Part shown: positions 33,861 through 43,310 of the stretch, piece by piece
Layout: each line of letters opens with the position of its first letter
Numbering within the stretch: the stretch's first letter is position 1
Source of the DNA: Flavobacterium gelidicaeli
GTDB taxonomy: Bacteria > Bacteroidota > Bacteroidia > Flavobacteriales > Flavobacteriaceae
Length of the DNA: 64,000 bases
Assembly (NCBI RefSeq): GCF_013294005.1
Contig: NZ_JABSNK010000004.1
Span: 186,001-250,000, forward strand
Direction: 5' to 3'
Made by a program: the position numbers and the translations under genes
Notes under the pieces: generated by a model
Told to the model about the DNA's origin: nothing
What the model saw: the letters and a program-made list of their open reading frames with translations, nothing else
The model's database searches: none

Positions 33861-36800
33861 TTAAAATTTAAAGTTCATTGCAAAAGTTACTGATTTAACA
33901 GGAGGAGTAGACAAACGAGTAAAACCGTCAGCTCTTACCTCTGGGTCATATTTAAGACGACCATCTTTAACAAAAGTGAACAAGTTAGTTCCTCTTACAG
34001 ATAATGTTAATCCATCTAAACTAATTTTTTCTAATACCTCTTTGTTGAAAGAGTAACCAAGAGTTAAATCTTTAATTCTGATATAATCTCCGTCATATAA
34101 AAAACGTGTAGAAGTAGCAGCAGAGTTATTTCCTGTAGATGTTAGATCCATTTTAGGAACATCAGTGATGTCTCCAGGATTTTGCCATCTGTTTAATAAA
34201 GCTTCAACTCCATTGTAGTTTACTGTAGTTCTTGTTCCAGAACTTTGTGTGTAAGAAGCCCAGTCTTCAAAAACTTTGTTTCCACCTGCAAAGTATACAC
34301 TTGCGTCAAAAAACACTCCTTTGAAATCTAAATGCGTACTAACTCCACCTGTGTAAGTAGGTAATGATTTACCTTGAATAGCAATTTGAGCCTCGTTATA
34401 GTTGCTTGTAGTTGCGCCATCTTTACCATTTACAAACCATAGTGGGTTACCGTTTGCTGAATCTACACCAGCCCATTTTCTCATATTCCAAGTTCCAACA
34501 GCTTCACCTACTTTAGTGATTTTTGTTCCTGTAGCGATATTAATATCGTTTCCGGCTGGATCTTTTGCAAGTTTAGTTACTTCGTTGTCATTGAAAGCGT
34601 AGTTTGTAGATACGTTCCAATTGAAGTCTTTAGATTGAATCACGTTGAAAGTTAAATCAGCTTCAACTCCTTTGTTCACAATTTCACCTACATTAGAAGA
34701 TACTGTTGTAAAACCACTTGTTCTAGATAAAGGAACGTCTTGCAATAAGTCAGATGTTTTTTTATTGTATACACCTAAACTACCAGAAATACGGTTGTTT
34801 AATATAGCAAAATCAACTCCTAAGTCGATTGTTCTGTTTTTCTCCCACTGTAAGTCTAAGTTACCGTATGTAGAAGGATAGATCGTAGGGTCTCCAGCAT
34901 AATTTGTATTGTATGCAAGCAATGTTTGGTATTGATTCAAGTCAATAGCGTTGTTTCCAGAAGAACCTACAGAACCTCTTAGTTTTAATTCGCTAAAGAT
35001 TCCGTCATTCATGAACTCCTCTTTGTTGATGTTCCAAGCAGTACCAACAGACCAGAAATCACCAAAACGTTTTCCTGGAGCAAAACGAGAAGATCCCTCT
35101 TTTCTATAGGTAAAGTCAAGTACATATTTACCGTTGTAGTTGTAGTTAAGTAACGCTAAGTAAGAAACGTTTAACCAGTCGTCATAGCTTCCGTTTACAC
35201 TAATGTTTCTAACCACGTTGTCAACATATTGTAATCCTTCCGAAGCAAAATTTTCTCCGTAAGCGCCTAATTGACTAAAGGTATTTTTTTGGTATTCGAA
35301 TAATGCCGTTGCGTCAAAACTATGTAATTTATATCTATAGTTATAGTTCAAAGAGTTTTGAGCTACTAAATTTAAGTTACGAGATACCGTTTGTTGTGCA
35401 TCACCATTTACGTTTGCTCCATCACCATGAATTGGATTATCATATTGGTGAAATGTTGCTAAGTTGTAATCAATTCCAAAAACTGACTTGTATTTAAATC
35501 TATCTGAAATTCTCCATTCTAATGTATTGTTAGAGATAATTCTAGCTAGATCATTTTCGATTAAATTGTTTTTAACAACATACAGTGTATTTGGCACCCC
35601 TGTATAGTCTTGAATATCGGTAATGTTTAATGAACCATCAGCATTGTATGGGTTAGCCCATGGAGTCATGAAATAGCGCGCTAAATGTGGGTTAGAAAAG
35701 AATCCACCACCTTCAAGTACACCATTTTGTTTTGAGTCTGCAAAACTATTATTTGTCGAAAATTTCACGTTTTCAGTTAATTTTCTTGACATACCAATCT
35801 TAGCTGTAAGACGTCTAAACTCTGATCCAATTACGGTACCTTCTGTCTTGTTGTATCCTAACGACACGTTGAAAGTTGATTTTTCGTCACCACCACTAGC
35901 AGAGATATCATAAGATCTTAAAATAGCGTCTTTGTTTTGTAACAATTCAGGCCAGTTTCCTTCTTTACCATCCCAATACTGTAATCCAGCAAAGTTATTG
36001 TCAATATTTAATCCTTGAGCAGTACCTAATAAAAATGTTTCAGCATTTGCTCTTGTAAAACCGTTATCTGCACCATAAGTATTGTATACAGCGTCAAGAT
36101 ATAGTTCTTTTCTTTGTTCTCCTGTTAAAGGAGTTTGCCCTTTAACGGCATTGTTTTGGAAACCAATAGACGTATTCAAGTTGAATACTGTTTTTCCTGA
36201 TTTTCCTTTTTTAGTTGTAATAATGATTACACCATTAGATCCTCTAGCTCCATATGCTGAAGTTGCAGAAGCATCTTTAAGTACTGTCATGCTTTCAATA
36301 TCGCTACTCGCGATAGACGCAAGCGGAGATAATGTAGATACGTTATCACTAGCTGCAAAAGCATCGTTAATAACGGGTACACCATCAATCACATATAAAG
36401 GTTGGTTACTTGCAGATACAGAACCCACACCTCTAATACGGATATCTTGTACAGATCCCGGTGTTCCAGATGATTGCGAAATTTGTAAACCAGCAACCTT
36501 ACCTTGTAAAGCTTGATCTACAGAAACTACTGGAACTCCTTTTAAGATATCTCCAGATATTTGTTTCACACTTCCTGTTACTTCGTTTTTACCTCTGGAT
36601 ACATATCCTAATATTACTACTTCTTCTAGAACTTTACCTTCCTCTTTCATTTTTACATTGATAGTTGAAGAAGTTCCTACAGTAGCAGTGAAATCTTGCA
36701 TTCCAACAAATGAAAATACAATTACATCACCTGGTTTTGCTTTAATAACATAACCACCGTCAAAGTCTGTTTGTGCACTTTTTTTTGTTCCTTTTACGAG

Positions 36801-36929
36801 TACATTAACTCCAGGTATAGACCCTATAGCATCCGAAACAACACCCTTAATTGTTTGCTCTTGTGCAAAAGCAAACTGAATAGATAACGCCATCAAAAGC
36901 GCATAAATCCATTTGAATTTTAATCTCAT
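33861..36929 (-). CDS. SusC/RagA-type TonB-linked outer-membrane transporter
   Basis: The 1022-residue protein has a signal peptide ending near FAFAQ. A carboxypeptidase-like domain (about 27-100, IKGVVSDAIGSIPGVNVLVKG) precedes the TonB box (EEVVILGY). The plug contains VSVDQALQGKVAGLQISQSSG, then IRIRGVGSVSASNQPLYVIDGV, then TVLKDASATSAYGARGSNGVI. The C-terminal barrel ends with SVTFAMNFKF. With the following SusD it forms a bin-shaped import complex. No enzymes are nearby, so this is an isolated pair rather than a full polysaccharide utilisation locus. A 590-base gene-free region lies upstream. Confidence 0.96.
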   Translation of the reverse strand: MRLKFKWIYALLMALSIQFAFAQEQTIKGVVSDAIGSIPGVNVLVKGTKKSAQTDFDGGYVIKAKPGDVIVFSFVGMQDFTATVGTSSTINVKMKEEGKVLEEVVILGYVSRGKNEVTGSVKQISGDILKGVPVVSVDQALQGKVAGLQISQSSGTPGSVQDIRIRGVGSVSASNQPLYVIDGVPVINDAFAASDNVSTLSPLASIASSDIESMTVLKDASATSAYGARGSNGVIIITTKKGKSGKTVFNLNTSIGFQNNAVKGQTPLTGEQRKELYLDAVYNTYGADNGFTRANAETFLLGTAQGLNIDNNFAGLQYWDGKEGNWPELLQNKDAILRSYDISASGGDEKSTFNVSLGYNKTEGTVIGSEFRRLTAKIGMSRKLTENVKFSTNNSFADSKQNGVLEGGGFFSNPHLARYFMTPWANPYNADGSLNITDIQDYTGVPNTLYVVKNNLIENDLARIISNNTLEWRISDRFKYKSVFGIDYNLATFHQYDNPIHGDGANVNGDAQQTVSRNLNLVAQNSLNYNYRYKLHSFDATALFEYQKNTFSQLGAYGENFASEGLQYVDNVVRNISVNGSYDDWLNVSYLALLNYNYNGKYVLDFTYRKEGSSRFAPGKRFGDFWSVGTAWNINKEEFMNDGIFSELKLRGSVGSSGNNAIDLNQYQTLLAYNTNYAGDPTIYPSTYGNLDLQWEKNRTIDLGVDFAILNNRISGSLGVYNKKTSDLLQDVPLSRTSGFTTVSSNVGEIVNKGVEADLTFNVIQSKDFNWNVSTNYAFNDNEVTKLAKDPAGNDINIATGTKITKVGEAVGTWNMRKWAGVDSANGNPLWFVNGKDGATTSNYNEAQIAIQGKSLPTYTGGVSTHLDFKGVFFDASVYFAGGNKVFEDWASYTQSSGTRTTVNYNGVEALLNRWQNPGDITDVPKMDLTSTGNNSAATSTRFLYDGDYIRIKDLTLGYSFNKEVLEKISLDGLTLSVRGTNLFTFVKDGRLKYDPEVRADGFTRLSTPPVKSVTFAMNFKF

Positions 36930-37460
36930 TATTCTGATTTTTGAATTAATTTGAATACAAAAATCACAATAAAACGTTGAATTTTACTCCCCAGGTAGGT
37001 GTTAAAAAATGAAGTTTAACATTCGTGTAAATATTAAACGTTAAAAAGGTTAAAAAAGAATTTAAAAATTATTTTTTTATAATAAAACTGAATTAAAATG
37101 AAATTATGTTTTTAGCAAAAGCCTTGTATTTGCACTTGCTGACGAGGTTTTAATGTTAAGTTATTGTTAACTAACTTATATTATTAAGTTATGAAATAGT
37201 CGTTACCTGTTAAATTATAATATTAAATTAAGAGTTTTAAACTGATTTTTTAATCCTATTTTAAGCATAATAATATTATGTAATACAGGATTTAAAGTTT
37301 TTATTTACCAATACAATTTATACAGTAGTCCAATTATCAATTCAAACGGATTGTAGAACAAGTATTGTATTTAAACAGTTCTTGATTTGATATAAATTAG
37401 GTTGGTCTTTATTGTAGTAATTTTAGAAATTATTTAGTTGAAATTTAAGATTTTCACAAA
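36930..37460. other. Long AT-rich region upstream of susC
   Basis: About 530 bases without a credible gene precede the minus-strand SusC start. TTAAGTTAT occurs directly repeated at 37156-37164 and 37184-37192, with an inverted AACTTAT between (37173-37179), which might be operator half-sites. I found no clear consensus promoter for susC, so an alternative sigma factor or a long leader is possible. Confidence 0.35.
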
Positions 37461-37502
37461 AAAAAATAGATTGAAACGTTTCCGTCGCAATCTATTTTTT
37501 TA
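37461..37502 (-). terminator. Terminator after lipB
   Basis: AAAAAATAGATTG pairs with CAATCTATTTTTT, with a possible inner pairing of ACG with CGT. It lies 18 bases past the lipB stop on the minus strand. Confidence 0.75.
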
Positions 37503-37519
37503 GTTTATAATCTATCTTA

Positions 37520-38218
37520 TTATATAAATTCGCTTTCAAAAAGTTTAGAGAAATGATTTCTGATTTTCATTTTTATTTCTTCTTCGTCTACTTTTTCGAT
37601 ACCTAACTCTACGTTTAATGAGGTTACTGCTTTTCCGCGAATTCCGCAGGGTATGATATTGTCAAAATAACCTAAGTCAGCATTTACATTCAAAGCAAAA
37701 CCGTGCATAGTAACCCAGCGTGAAGCACGAACACCTAGAGCACATATTTTTCTAGCAAATGGTGTTCCTACGCCTAACCAGACACCTGTTTCACCTTCGC
37801 TACGACCGCATTCTAATCCATATTCTTGCAAGGTTAAAATAATTGACTCTTCAAGGAAACGCAGGTATTTATGAATATCAGTAAAGAAGTTCTCTAAATC
37901 TAAAATAGGATACCCTACAATTTGTCCTGGTCCGTGATAGGTAATATCTCCTCCACGGTTTATTTTATGAAAAGTAGCTCCTTTTTCAGCTAGTTGCTTT
38001 TCAGATAAAAGTAAGTTACTTAAATCGCCGCTTTTTCCTAAAGTGTATACATGTGGATGTTCTACAAAAAGAAAGTAATTAGGAGTTTCTAGTTCTAGTT
38101 CTTCTCTGCGGTTTCTTATTTTGATATCTACAATACCTTTAAATAATTCTTCTTGGTATTCCCAAGTTGCTTGGTAATCTTTATTTCCAAGATCCTGAAG
38201 CTGTATTTTTTTATTCAT
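37520..38218 (-). CDS. lipB: Lipoate-protein ligase B (octanoyltransferase)
   Basis: I chose the ATG at 38216-38218, giving 232 residues and starting one base after the upstream stop; the longer frame begins at TTG inside that gene. The sequence carries RGGDITYHGPGQIVGYPIL with the acyl-binding and catalytic lysine/histidine region, and later IIPCGIRGKAVTSL with the catalytic Cys. LipB transfers octanoate from octanoyl-ACP to the lipoyl domains of 2-oxoacid dehydrogenases and GcvH. LipA, which then inserts sulfur, is encoded in this window at 55884-56753 but in a separate unit. It is the last gene behind two lipoprotein genes. Confidence 0.95.
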   Translation of the reverse strand: MNKKIQLQDLGNKDYQATWEYQEELFKGIVDIKIRNRREELELETPNYFLFVEHPHVYTLGKSGDLSNLLLSEKQLAEKGATFHKINRGGDITYHGPGQIVGYPILDLENFFTDIHKYLRFLEESIILTLQEYGLECGRSEGETGVWLGVGTPFARKICALGVRASRWVTMHGFALNVNADLGYFDNIIPCGIRGKAVTSLNVELGIEKVDEEEIKMKIRNHFSKLFESEFI

Positions 38219-38219
38219 T

Positions 38220-38993
38220 TTATTCAAATTCTACTTTAAAGCTTAAATCCATGTTTTCTTGTAAGTTTTCCATTGGAATATCCAAAACAAAACTTTTTTT
38301 ATCCTCTGCTATCGTTGCACCATCTAAAGAAAGTGATTTTATTTTTTTAGGGAAGTGGTATTCTATAGTGTATTTGCATTGTTTAAATAAATCATCTAAT
38401 TTTTTAGACAAATCATCCTCTGGTTCTTCGTCTTTATTTTTTTTAGGTTTTACTTTTTCTTTGTTTTTAGATTTTTTAAGTTCTTTATTTAAAGTTACAG
38501 TTTTAATAAAATACTTTCCGTCGTAACTAAAGCTACTATTACTCTTTTCTTTTTCTGCTGAGACTTTTTTTGAAGCTGTTTTTTTATCAGTCAATGCTAA
38601 TAAAGAAGCTGCTTTAGTGGGTGAAACCATATTAGACAAACTATCTGTTACAGGGAAATCAAAGGCCATATCATAGCTAAATTCCTTATCGATTTCATCG
38701 ATTTTCATTCTGATTCGAAAATTCTCTAACAATTTGAATTGTGCTTGCTCAACATCCGATAATTGAGCAATACTGTCTTTCATTGGAGCAAGGAGTTCTT
38801 TAAAAGTAAAAGTAGAATCCATTACTTTAGGGACTTTAGTAGAGTCAGTAGATTTACCCATTTTCATTAAAGCAGAAACATCAAATCCATAAGAAAACGT
38901 ACCTGATCCGTCTTCATTTAAGACCATTTTCTCTTTAATTGTACAACTTGTAAAAACAAAAATTAATAGTAATAGAGGATAGAATTTCTTCAT
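38220..38993 (-). CDS. Lipoprotein, paralogue of the upstream neighbour
   Basis: The 257-residue product has a lipobox at FTSC (Cys17) and then an MVLNEDGSGTFSYGFDV strand. A Lys/Glu-rich linker (about 170-195) precedes a C-terminal segment EYHFPKKIKSLSLDGATIA with DKKSFVLDIPM. The neighbour at 39047-39775 shares this end (YHFPRKIKTV, DKKSLEL), so the two are diverged tandem duplicates. The family is not recognised. It precedes lipB with a single base between stop and start, so they are surely co-transcribed, but a functional link to lipoate is not evident. Confidence 0.65.
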   Translation of the reverse strand: MKKFYPLLLLIFVFTSCTIKEKMVLNEDGSGTFSYGFDVSALMKMGKSTDSTKVPKVMDSTFTFKELLAPMKDSIAQLSDVEQAQFKLLENFRIRMKIDEIDKEFSYDMAFDFPVTDSLSNMVSPTKAASLLALTDKKTASKKVSAEKEKSNSSFSYDGKYFIKTVTLNKELKKSKNKEKVKPKKNKDEEPEDDLSKKLDDLFKQCKYTIEYHFPKKIKSLSLDGATIAEDKKSFVLDIPMENLQENMDLSFKVEFE

Positions 38994-39046
38994 CTTTTTT
39001 TACAAAGATACAAACTCTAGTTGAAACGATTGGTTGGTTCTTTGGA

Positions 39047-39775
39047 TTACTCTAAGGTTACTTCAAGATTTGTACTTGTGGGATTTTCCAGGAAATCAAT
39101 TATTTTTAGATTTAATTCTAATGATTTCTTATCAGCACTAATAACGGCATTGGGATTTGAAACGGTTTTTATTTTTCGAGGAAAATGATACTTTATAATG
39201 TAACTCTGAACTAAATTAAAGTTGGCTAACTGTTTTTTGAAGTTCTGTAATTTTTCTTTTTCGGTTTTATAAATTGCTTCGTCAGTAATAGTTACAATTC
39301 GGTTGAACGTATTGTCTTTTAATGTAAAACGAATGTTGTAATAATGTTCTTCGGCAGTTAAAGCATAATTATGGATAATATCATCAACATAGTGTTCTGT
39401 TTTAGTCAAATCGGCAATGTCCTCGACATTACTAAATTCTTGTGTAATAGTATTTCTGAATTCTTTATCAAAAGCACTTTTCTTGATGTGTACTTTTACA
39501 TTTTTGAACCTATTAAAAAGCTCTTGTTCTTGTGGTGTATATTTAACAAAATTGGCATTATATTTATCTATATAGCCCTGAAAAACATAGGTAGTATCTT
39601 TAAAAACTGTTTCTTTAGAGTACTCTTCTTTTGCAATTTGCATATAACTATTTTCGTTTCTGTGACTGTCGTACTCAATTGTTCCTGAATTATCGGGATT
39701 GATATGTACCGTTTCAGTTATCTCACAACTTGTGAACAAGGATAGTGCAAATAATAAAAGGAAAATTTTTCTCAT
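39047..39775 (-). CDS. Lipoprotein, first of a tandem paralogous pair
   Basis: The 242-residue product has a lipobox at FTSC (Cys17), as in its neighbour, and then TVHINPDNSGTIEY, matching the neighbour's LNEDGSGTFSY. The C-terminal YHFPRKIKTV and DKKSLELNL segments also align. It lacks the Lys-rich linker. It is 53 bases upstream of the paralogue on the same strand and may start the three-gene unit ending with lipB. Both likely face the periplasm or outer membrane. Function unknown. Confidence 0.65.
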   Translation of the reverse strand: MRKIFLLLFALSLFTSCEITETVHINPDNSGTIEYDSHRNENSYMQIAKEEYSKETVFKDTTYVFQGYIDKYNANFVKYTPQEQELFNRFKNVKVHIKKSAFDKEFRNTITQEFSNVEDIADLTKTEHYVDDIIHNYALTAEEHYYNIRFTLKDNTFNRIVTITDEAIYKTEKEKLQNFKKQLANFNLVQSYIIKYHFPRKIKTVSNPNAVISADKKSLELNLKIIDFLENPTSTNLEVTLE

Positions 39776-39873
39776 GTTTTAAGTTTGTTTTTTAAGGTTT
39801 AAATATACAAGACTTTTATAATGCTTGTTGTTTTTTAACAAAATATTCTTACAGATAGCAGTTCGTTCAGGCC

Positions 39874-39938
39874 TAGCCCCGATTGTATGCGGTATCCCGC
39901 GCCTTTTTTTGGCGTGGATAAAGCGGAAAGCGGGAGAG
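39874..39938. repeat. Dispersed structured intergenic element, copy B
   Basis: The block starts TAGCCCCGATTGTATGCGG and ends AAGCGGAAAGCGGGAGAG. It shares the head and tail with copy A (8588-8667), while the middle is a different hairpin (GCGCC-T7-GGCG). It lies between the divergent lipoprotein gene and lysS. Confidence 0.55.
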
Positions 39939-40012
39939 ATTGCTATTGAAAACGGAATAGTTGTGCTCCTGTAATGCTACTTTATCGATACATTATTTTA
40001 GCAATTGTTCAC

Positions 40013-40044
40013 TTTGTTATTTTAACACATAAAGACTATCTTTG
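40013..40044 (+). promoter_or_regulatory. Putative lysS promoter
   Basis: TTTG (40013-40016), a 20-base spacer and TATCTTTG (40037-40044) match the Bacteroidota consensus. It lies 21 bases before the lysS ATG. Confidence 0.7.
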
Positions 40045-40065
40045 CGCTCTTAAAATTAGAGTAAA

Positions 40066-41769
40066 ATGGCATTATCAGAACAAGAAATCATCCGTAGAGA
40101 AAAACTACAGTCCTTACGTAATTTGGGTATTAACCCTTATCCAGCAAATCTTTTCCCTGTAAATCATACTTCGAAACAGATAAAAGAAAGCTTTGAAGAA
40201 GGTAAGAAGGTTATTGTAGCCGGACGTTTGATGAGTGTGCGTGATCAAGGAAAAGCTTGTTTTGCTGAGCTTCAAGATAGCGAAGGCCGTATTCAATTGT
40301 ATGTGAATCGCGATGTACTTTGTGAAGGTGATGATAAAACGTTGTACAACCAAGTATTTAAAAAATTAACCGATTTAGGTGATTTTATAGGTATCGAAGG
40401 GGAATTATTTACTACAAAAGTAGGTGCGCAATGTATACGTGTAGATCAATTTACTTTTTTAAGTAAAACATTACGTCCGTTGCCTTTACCAAAGGTAGAT
40501 GAAGACGGAAAAGTGCACGATGCTTTTAATGATGCTGAATTGCGTTATAGAATGCGTTATGTGGATTTAACGGTAAACCAAAACGTAAAAGAGACTTTTA
40601 TTAAGAGAACAAAATTGTTCAACGCCATGCGTGGTTTCTTTAACGATGCAGGATATCTAGAGGTTGAAACTCCGGTTTTACAATCGATTCCTGGTGGTGC
40701 TGCGGCAAGACCATTTATTACACACCACAACTCGCTAGATATGCCATTGTACATGCGTATCGCTAATGAGTTGTACTTAAAAAGATTAATTGTAGGTGGC
40801 TTTGACGGAGTCTATGAGTTCTCTAAAAACTTCAGAAATGAAGGAATGGATAGAACGCACAATCCTGAGTTTACTGCCATGGAAATATATGTAGCCTACA
40901 AAGACTACAACTGGATGATGGAATTCACTGAAAACTTATTAGAACATTGCGCTGTGAGTGTTAATGGGACTAGTGAAGCGATTTTTGGTGAGAATAAAAT
41001 CAACTTTAAAGCACCTTATGCTCGTGTAACGATGACTGATTCTATCAAGCATTTTACAGGATTTGATATCTCTGGTAAAACAGAAGCAGAGCTTTTTGAA
41101 GCTGCAAAAGGAATGGGTATCGAAGTAGATGCTACAATGGGTAAAGGAAAATTGATTGATGAGATTTTTGGAGCAAAATGTGAAGGAAATTATATTCAAC
41201 CAACATTTATTACTGATTATCCTAAGGAAATGTCGCCACTTTGTAAAGAGCACCGTGACAATCCGGAGTTAACAGAGCGTTTTGAATTAATGGTTTGTGG
41301 TAAAGAGGTTGCCAATGCATACTCTGAATTAAATGACCCAATTGATCAAAGAGCACGTTTTGAAGATCAAATGCGTTTGGCTGAAAAAGGAGATGATGAA
41401 GCAACGGGAATTATTGATGAAGATTTCTTAAGAGCATTAGAATACGGGATGCCACCTACCTCTGGATTAGGAATAGGAATGGACCGTTTAATGATGTTCT
41501 TGACAAACAATGCCTCTATTCAAGAAGTATTGTTCTTCCCGCAAATGAGACCGGAGAAAAAACAAATCACAGTAGAACTAGAAGCAGACGAGAAAACAAT
41601 TGTGGCTATTTTACAAGCGAATGAGAACCAAATGGATTTTGGTTTACTGAAAATAAAATCAGAATTAAGCGGTAAAAAATGGGACAAAGCCATGAAGAAT
41701 TTATCAGCTCTTGGAATGACAGAAGTTGTTGTTGAAGGCGATGTGAAGGCTTGTAGATTGAAAGGATAA
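40066..41769 (+). CDS. lysS: Lysyl-tRNA synthetase, class II, with C-terminal extension
   Basis: The 567-residue enzyme has the N-terminal OB-fold anticodon domain (about 50-150). Class II motif 2 is FRNEGMDRTHNPEFTAMEIY and motif 3 is GLGIGMDRLMMFLTN. After the usual end near QMRPEK there is an added domain of about 70 residues (ANENQMDFGLLKIKSELSG and further) seen in Bacteroidota LysS proteins and absent from E. coli LysS. It charges tRNA-Lys using ATP. It is monocistronic, with a consensus promoter and a strong terminator. Confidence 0.97.
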   Translation: MALSEQEIIRREKLQSLRNLGINPYPANLFPVNHTSKQIKESFEEGKKVIVAGRLMSVRDQGKACFAELQDSEGRIQLYVNRDVLCEGDDKTLYNQVFKKLTDLGDFIGIEGELFTTKVGAQCIRVDQFTFLSKTLRPLPLPKVDEDGKVHDAFNDAELRYRMRYVDLTVNQNVKETFIKRTKLFNAMRGFFNDAGYLEVETPVLQSIPGGAAARPFITHHNSLDMPLYMRIANELYLKRLIVGGFDGVYEFSKNFRNEGMDRTHNPEFTAMEIYVAYKDYNWMMEFTENLLEHCAVSVNGTSEAIFGENKINFKAPYARVTMTDSIKHFTGFDISGKTEAELFEAAKGMGIEVDATMGKGKLIDEIFGAKCEGNYIQPTFITDYPKEMSPLCKEHRDNPELTERFELMVCGKEVANAYSELNDPIDQRARFEDQMRLAEKGDDEATGIIDEDFLRALEYGMPPTSGLGIGMDRLMMFLTNNASIQEVLFFPQMRPEKKQITVELEADEKTIVAILQANENQMDFGLLKIKSELSGKKWDKAMKNLSALGMTEVVVEGDVKACRLKG

Positions 41770-41791
41770 AAATTAAATTATAGTATTGAGC

Positions 41792-41828
41792 AACCCTCAA
41801 AAAGTTTTAAACTTTTTGAGGGTTTTTT
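41792..41828 (+). terminator. Terminator after lysS
   Basis: AACCCTCAAAAAGTTT and AAACTTTTTGAGGGTT form a long stem followed by T residues. Confidence 0.92.
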
Positions 41829-41988
41829 ATTTTAGAGTAATTTTTTATAAAGACTAAATAGGTGTTTATTTCGAAAAGCAACAGAAATGGTTGATTGTAT
41901 TTTAAAAATAAATAGGATCTTTTTGTAGTAAAAAAAGTATATTAGTTCAAGATTTGGCGAATTTTAGAAAAATTATACATTTTACGAA

Positions 41989-43062
41989 ATGAAAAAAACT
42001 ATACTTATTACTATTTTACTGTTGATAGTGCTTTATTCCTGTGAAAAAAAAGGACCCAAAAAAGTATTTCTCGACAAAACTTCAAAGCAAGTCATAGCTA
42101 AGAGTACAAACGACTTCGTGGCAGTAGATGACGACAACAATAGTTTAACTACATTGTTCAGCGTTCAGAATGACGATAAGTCCGAAGAGATTCGAATTTC
42201 AGCCTATCAATCAAGTGAATATGATAAGTTTCTTCTTGTTGCCGATACCAATTATGTCCTTATTTCTAAATACTTAAAAAGGAATGAAAAATTTATTCTT
42301 TCTAAAAAAGACACTTTGCTTACCAACGAATATACTTATGCTCACATAGATTCTGCCAGCTTAAGTAAAAAGAAAATTGGAAATAAAGACTATGTATCCC
42401 TAGTTATAAAACAAGAATATAAAGGGACAGCCGTTACTGAAAGGAATGTGATTTTTTATATGGTTTCTTTAGAAAATTTTAAAGTGTATACTCTTGTATG
42501 TAGTGGTTCCGGCACTGTAAGAGCAACGCATTGTGACGACTGTATAGATGGAGAGTTATCTTCAAATAAAGAATTAGATGCTAAACCAGAAATAAAAAAA
42601 TCTCTATACGAGGTAGCTAATAATAGTAAATTTATATACCATCCTTCAAAAAAAGAATTGGATATTTCCTATTATAAAAATTACGACTCAAAATGGTATA
42701 TTGACAATAAAACAGACAATGATCTGGCTAATGGCTATTCGGGCATTAATGATACTATATATAGCACTTATTATAAAGAAAATATTTTTGACTTTACAGG
42801 TGATCTAGATGGTCGAGAAACTATCGAAAATGAGTATTATAAAATAGTCAATTTTTCTCGTAACAATGTTTTAGGATTTGATAAACGCAAACAATTGTAC
42901 TTTCCTATTCATATAGAAAGCTGTGCGACAGGATGTAATAAAATAGTAACTTTTGTATCTGACCAAGAAATAAAGATTTTATTTGATGAAGACTCCGAAA
43001 AAGAGTATTCGATAGTAAATCTGGAACAAATAAACTTTTTAAATCCAAACCTCGTAAGGTAA
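41989..43062 (+). CDS. Lipoprotein of unknown function
   Basis: The 357-residue product has a lipoprotein signal ending at LYSC (Cys18) followed by a Lys-rich linker. The body is rich in Asp, Lys and Tyr, and carries a C-terminal cysteine pair in ESCATGCNKIV (about 311-321) and another in VCSG/HCDDC (about 171-185), suggesting disulfides. I recognise no family. It is a single gene between the lysS terminator and a hairpin at 43165. No consensus promoter box was found directly upstream. Confidence 0.55.
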   Translation: MKKTILITILLLIVLYSCEKKGPKKVFLDKTSKQVIAKSTNDFVAVDDDNNSLTTLFSVQNDDKSEEIRISAYQSSEYDKFLLVADTNYVLISKYLKRNEKFILSKKDTLLTNEYTYAHIDSASLSKKKIGNKDYVSLVIKQEYKGTAVTERNVIFYMVSLENFKVYTLVCSGSGTVRATHCDDCIDGELSSNKELDAKPEIKKSLYEVANNSKFIYHPSKKELDISYYKNYDSKWYIDNKTDNDLANGYSGINDTIYSTYYKENIFDFTGDLDGRETIENEYYKIVNFSRNNVLGFDKRKQLYFPIHIESCATGCNKIVTFVSDQEIKILFDEDSEKEYSIVNLEQINFLNPNLVR

Positions 43063-43164
43063 TCCATAATGAAATAAGCAATTGTTGTATCTGTTTGGAA
43101 GGGCAAACACAATTTCAATGTATAAAAAGGTGAAAACTTAAAAAATTCAATTCAATATTTTTGG

Positions 43165-43195
43165 AAAGGAACTTCAATAAGATGTTCCTTTTTTT
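43165..43195 (+). terminator. Terminator after the lipoprotein gene
   Basis: AAAGGAAC and GTTCCTTT pair across an 11-base loop, followed by T residues. It lies about 100 bases past the stop. Confidence 0.7.
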
Positions 43196-43283
43196 TTGCT
43201 TAAAAAATTATTCAACATTTCCTTGTACCTATTTTCTTTCGTTAAATAAGTCCTAAAATTCTTATTTAATTAATTTAAACTGC

Positions 43284-43291
43284 TATTTTTG
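43284..43291 (+). promoter_or_regulatory. Bacteroidota -7 box upstream of the small barrel gene
   Basis: TATTTTTG matches TAnnTTTG and lies 19 bases before the ATG at 43311. Confidence 0.5.
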
Positions 43292-43310
43292 AGATACTAA
43301 AACAAAAATC

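Noticed and set aside
38216-38227. TTG start for lipB, three codons upstream
   Set aside because: An ATG at 38216-38218 follows the upstream stop by one base and fits the family start better; a TTG start would overlap the previous gene for no gain.
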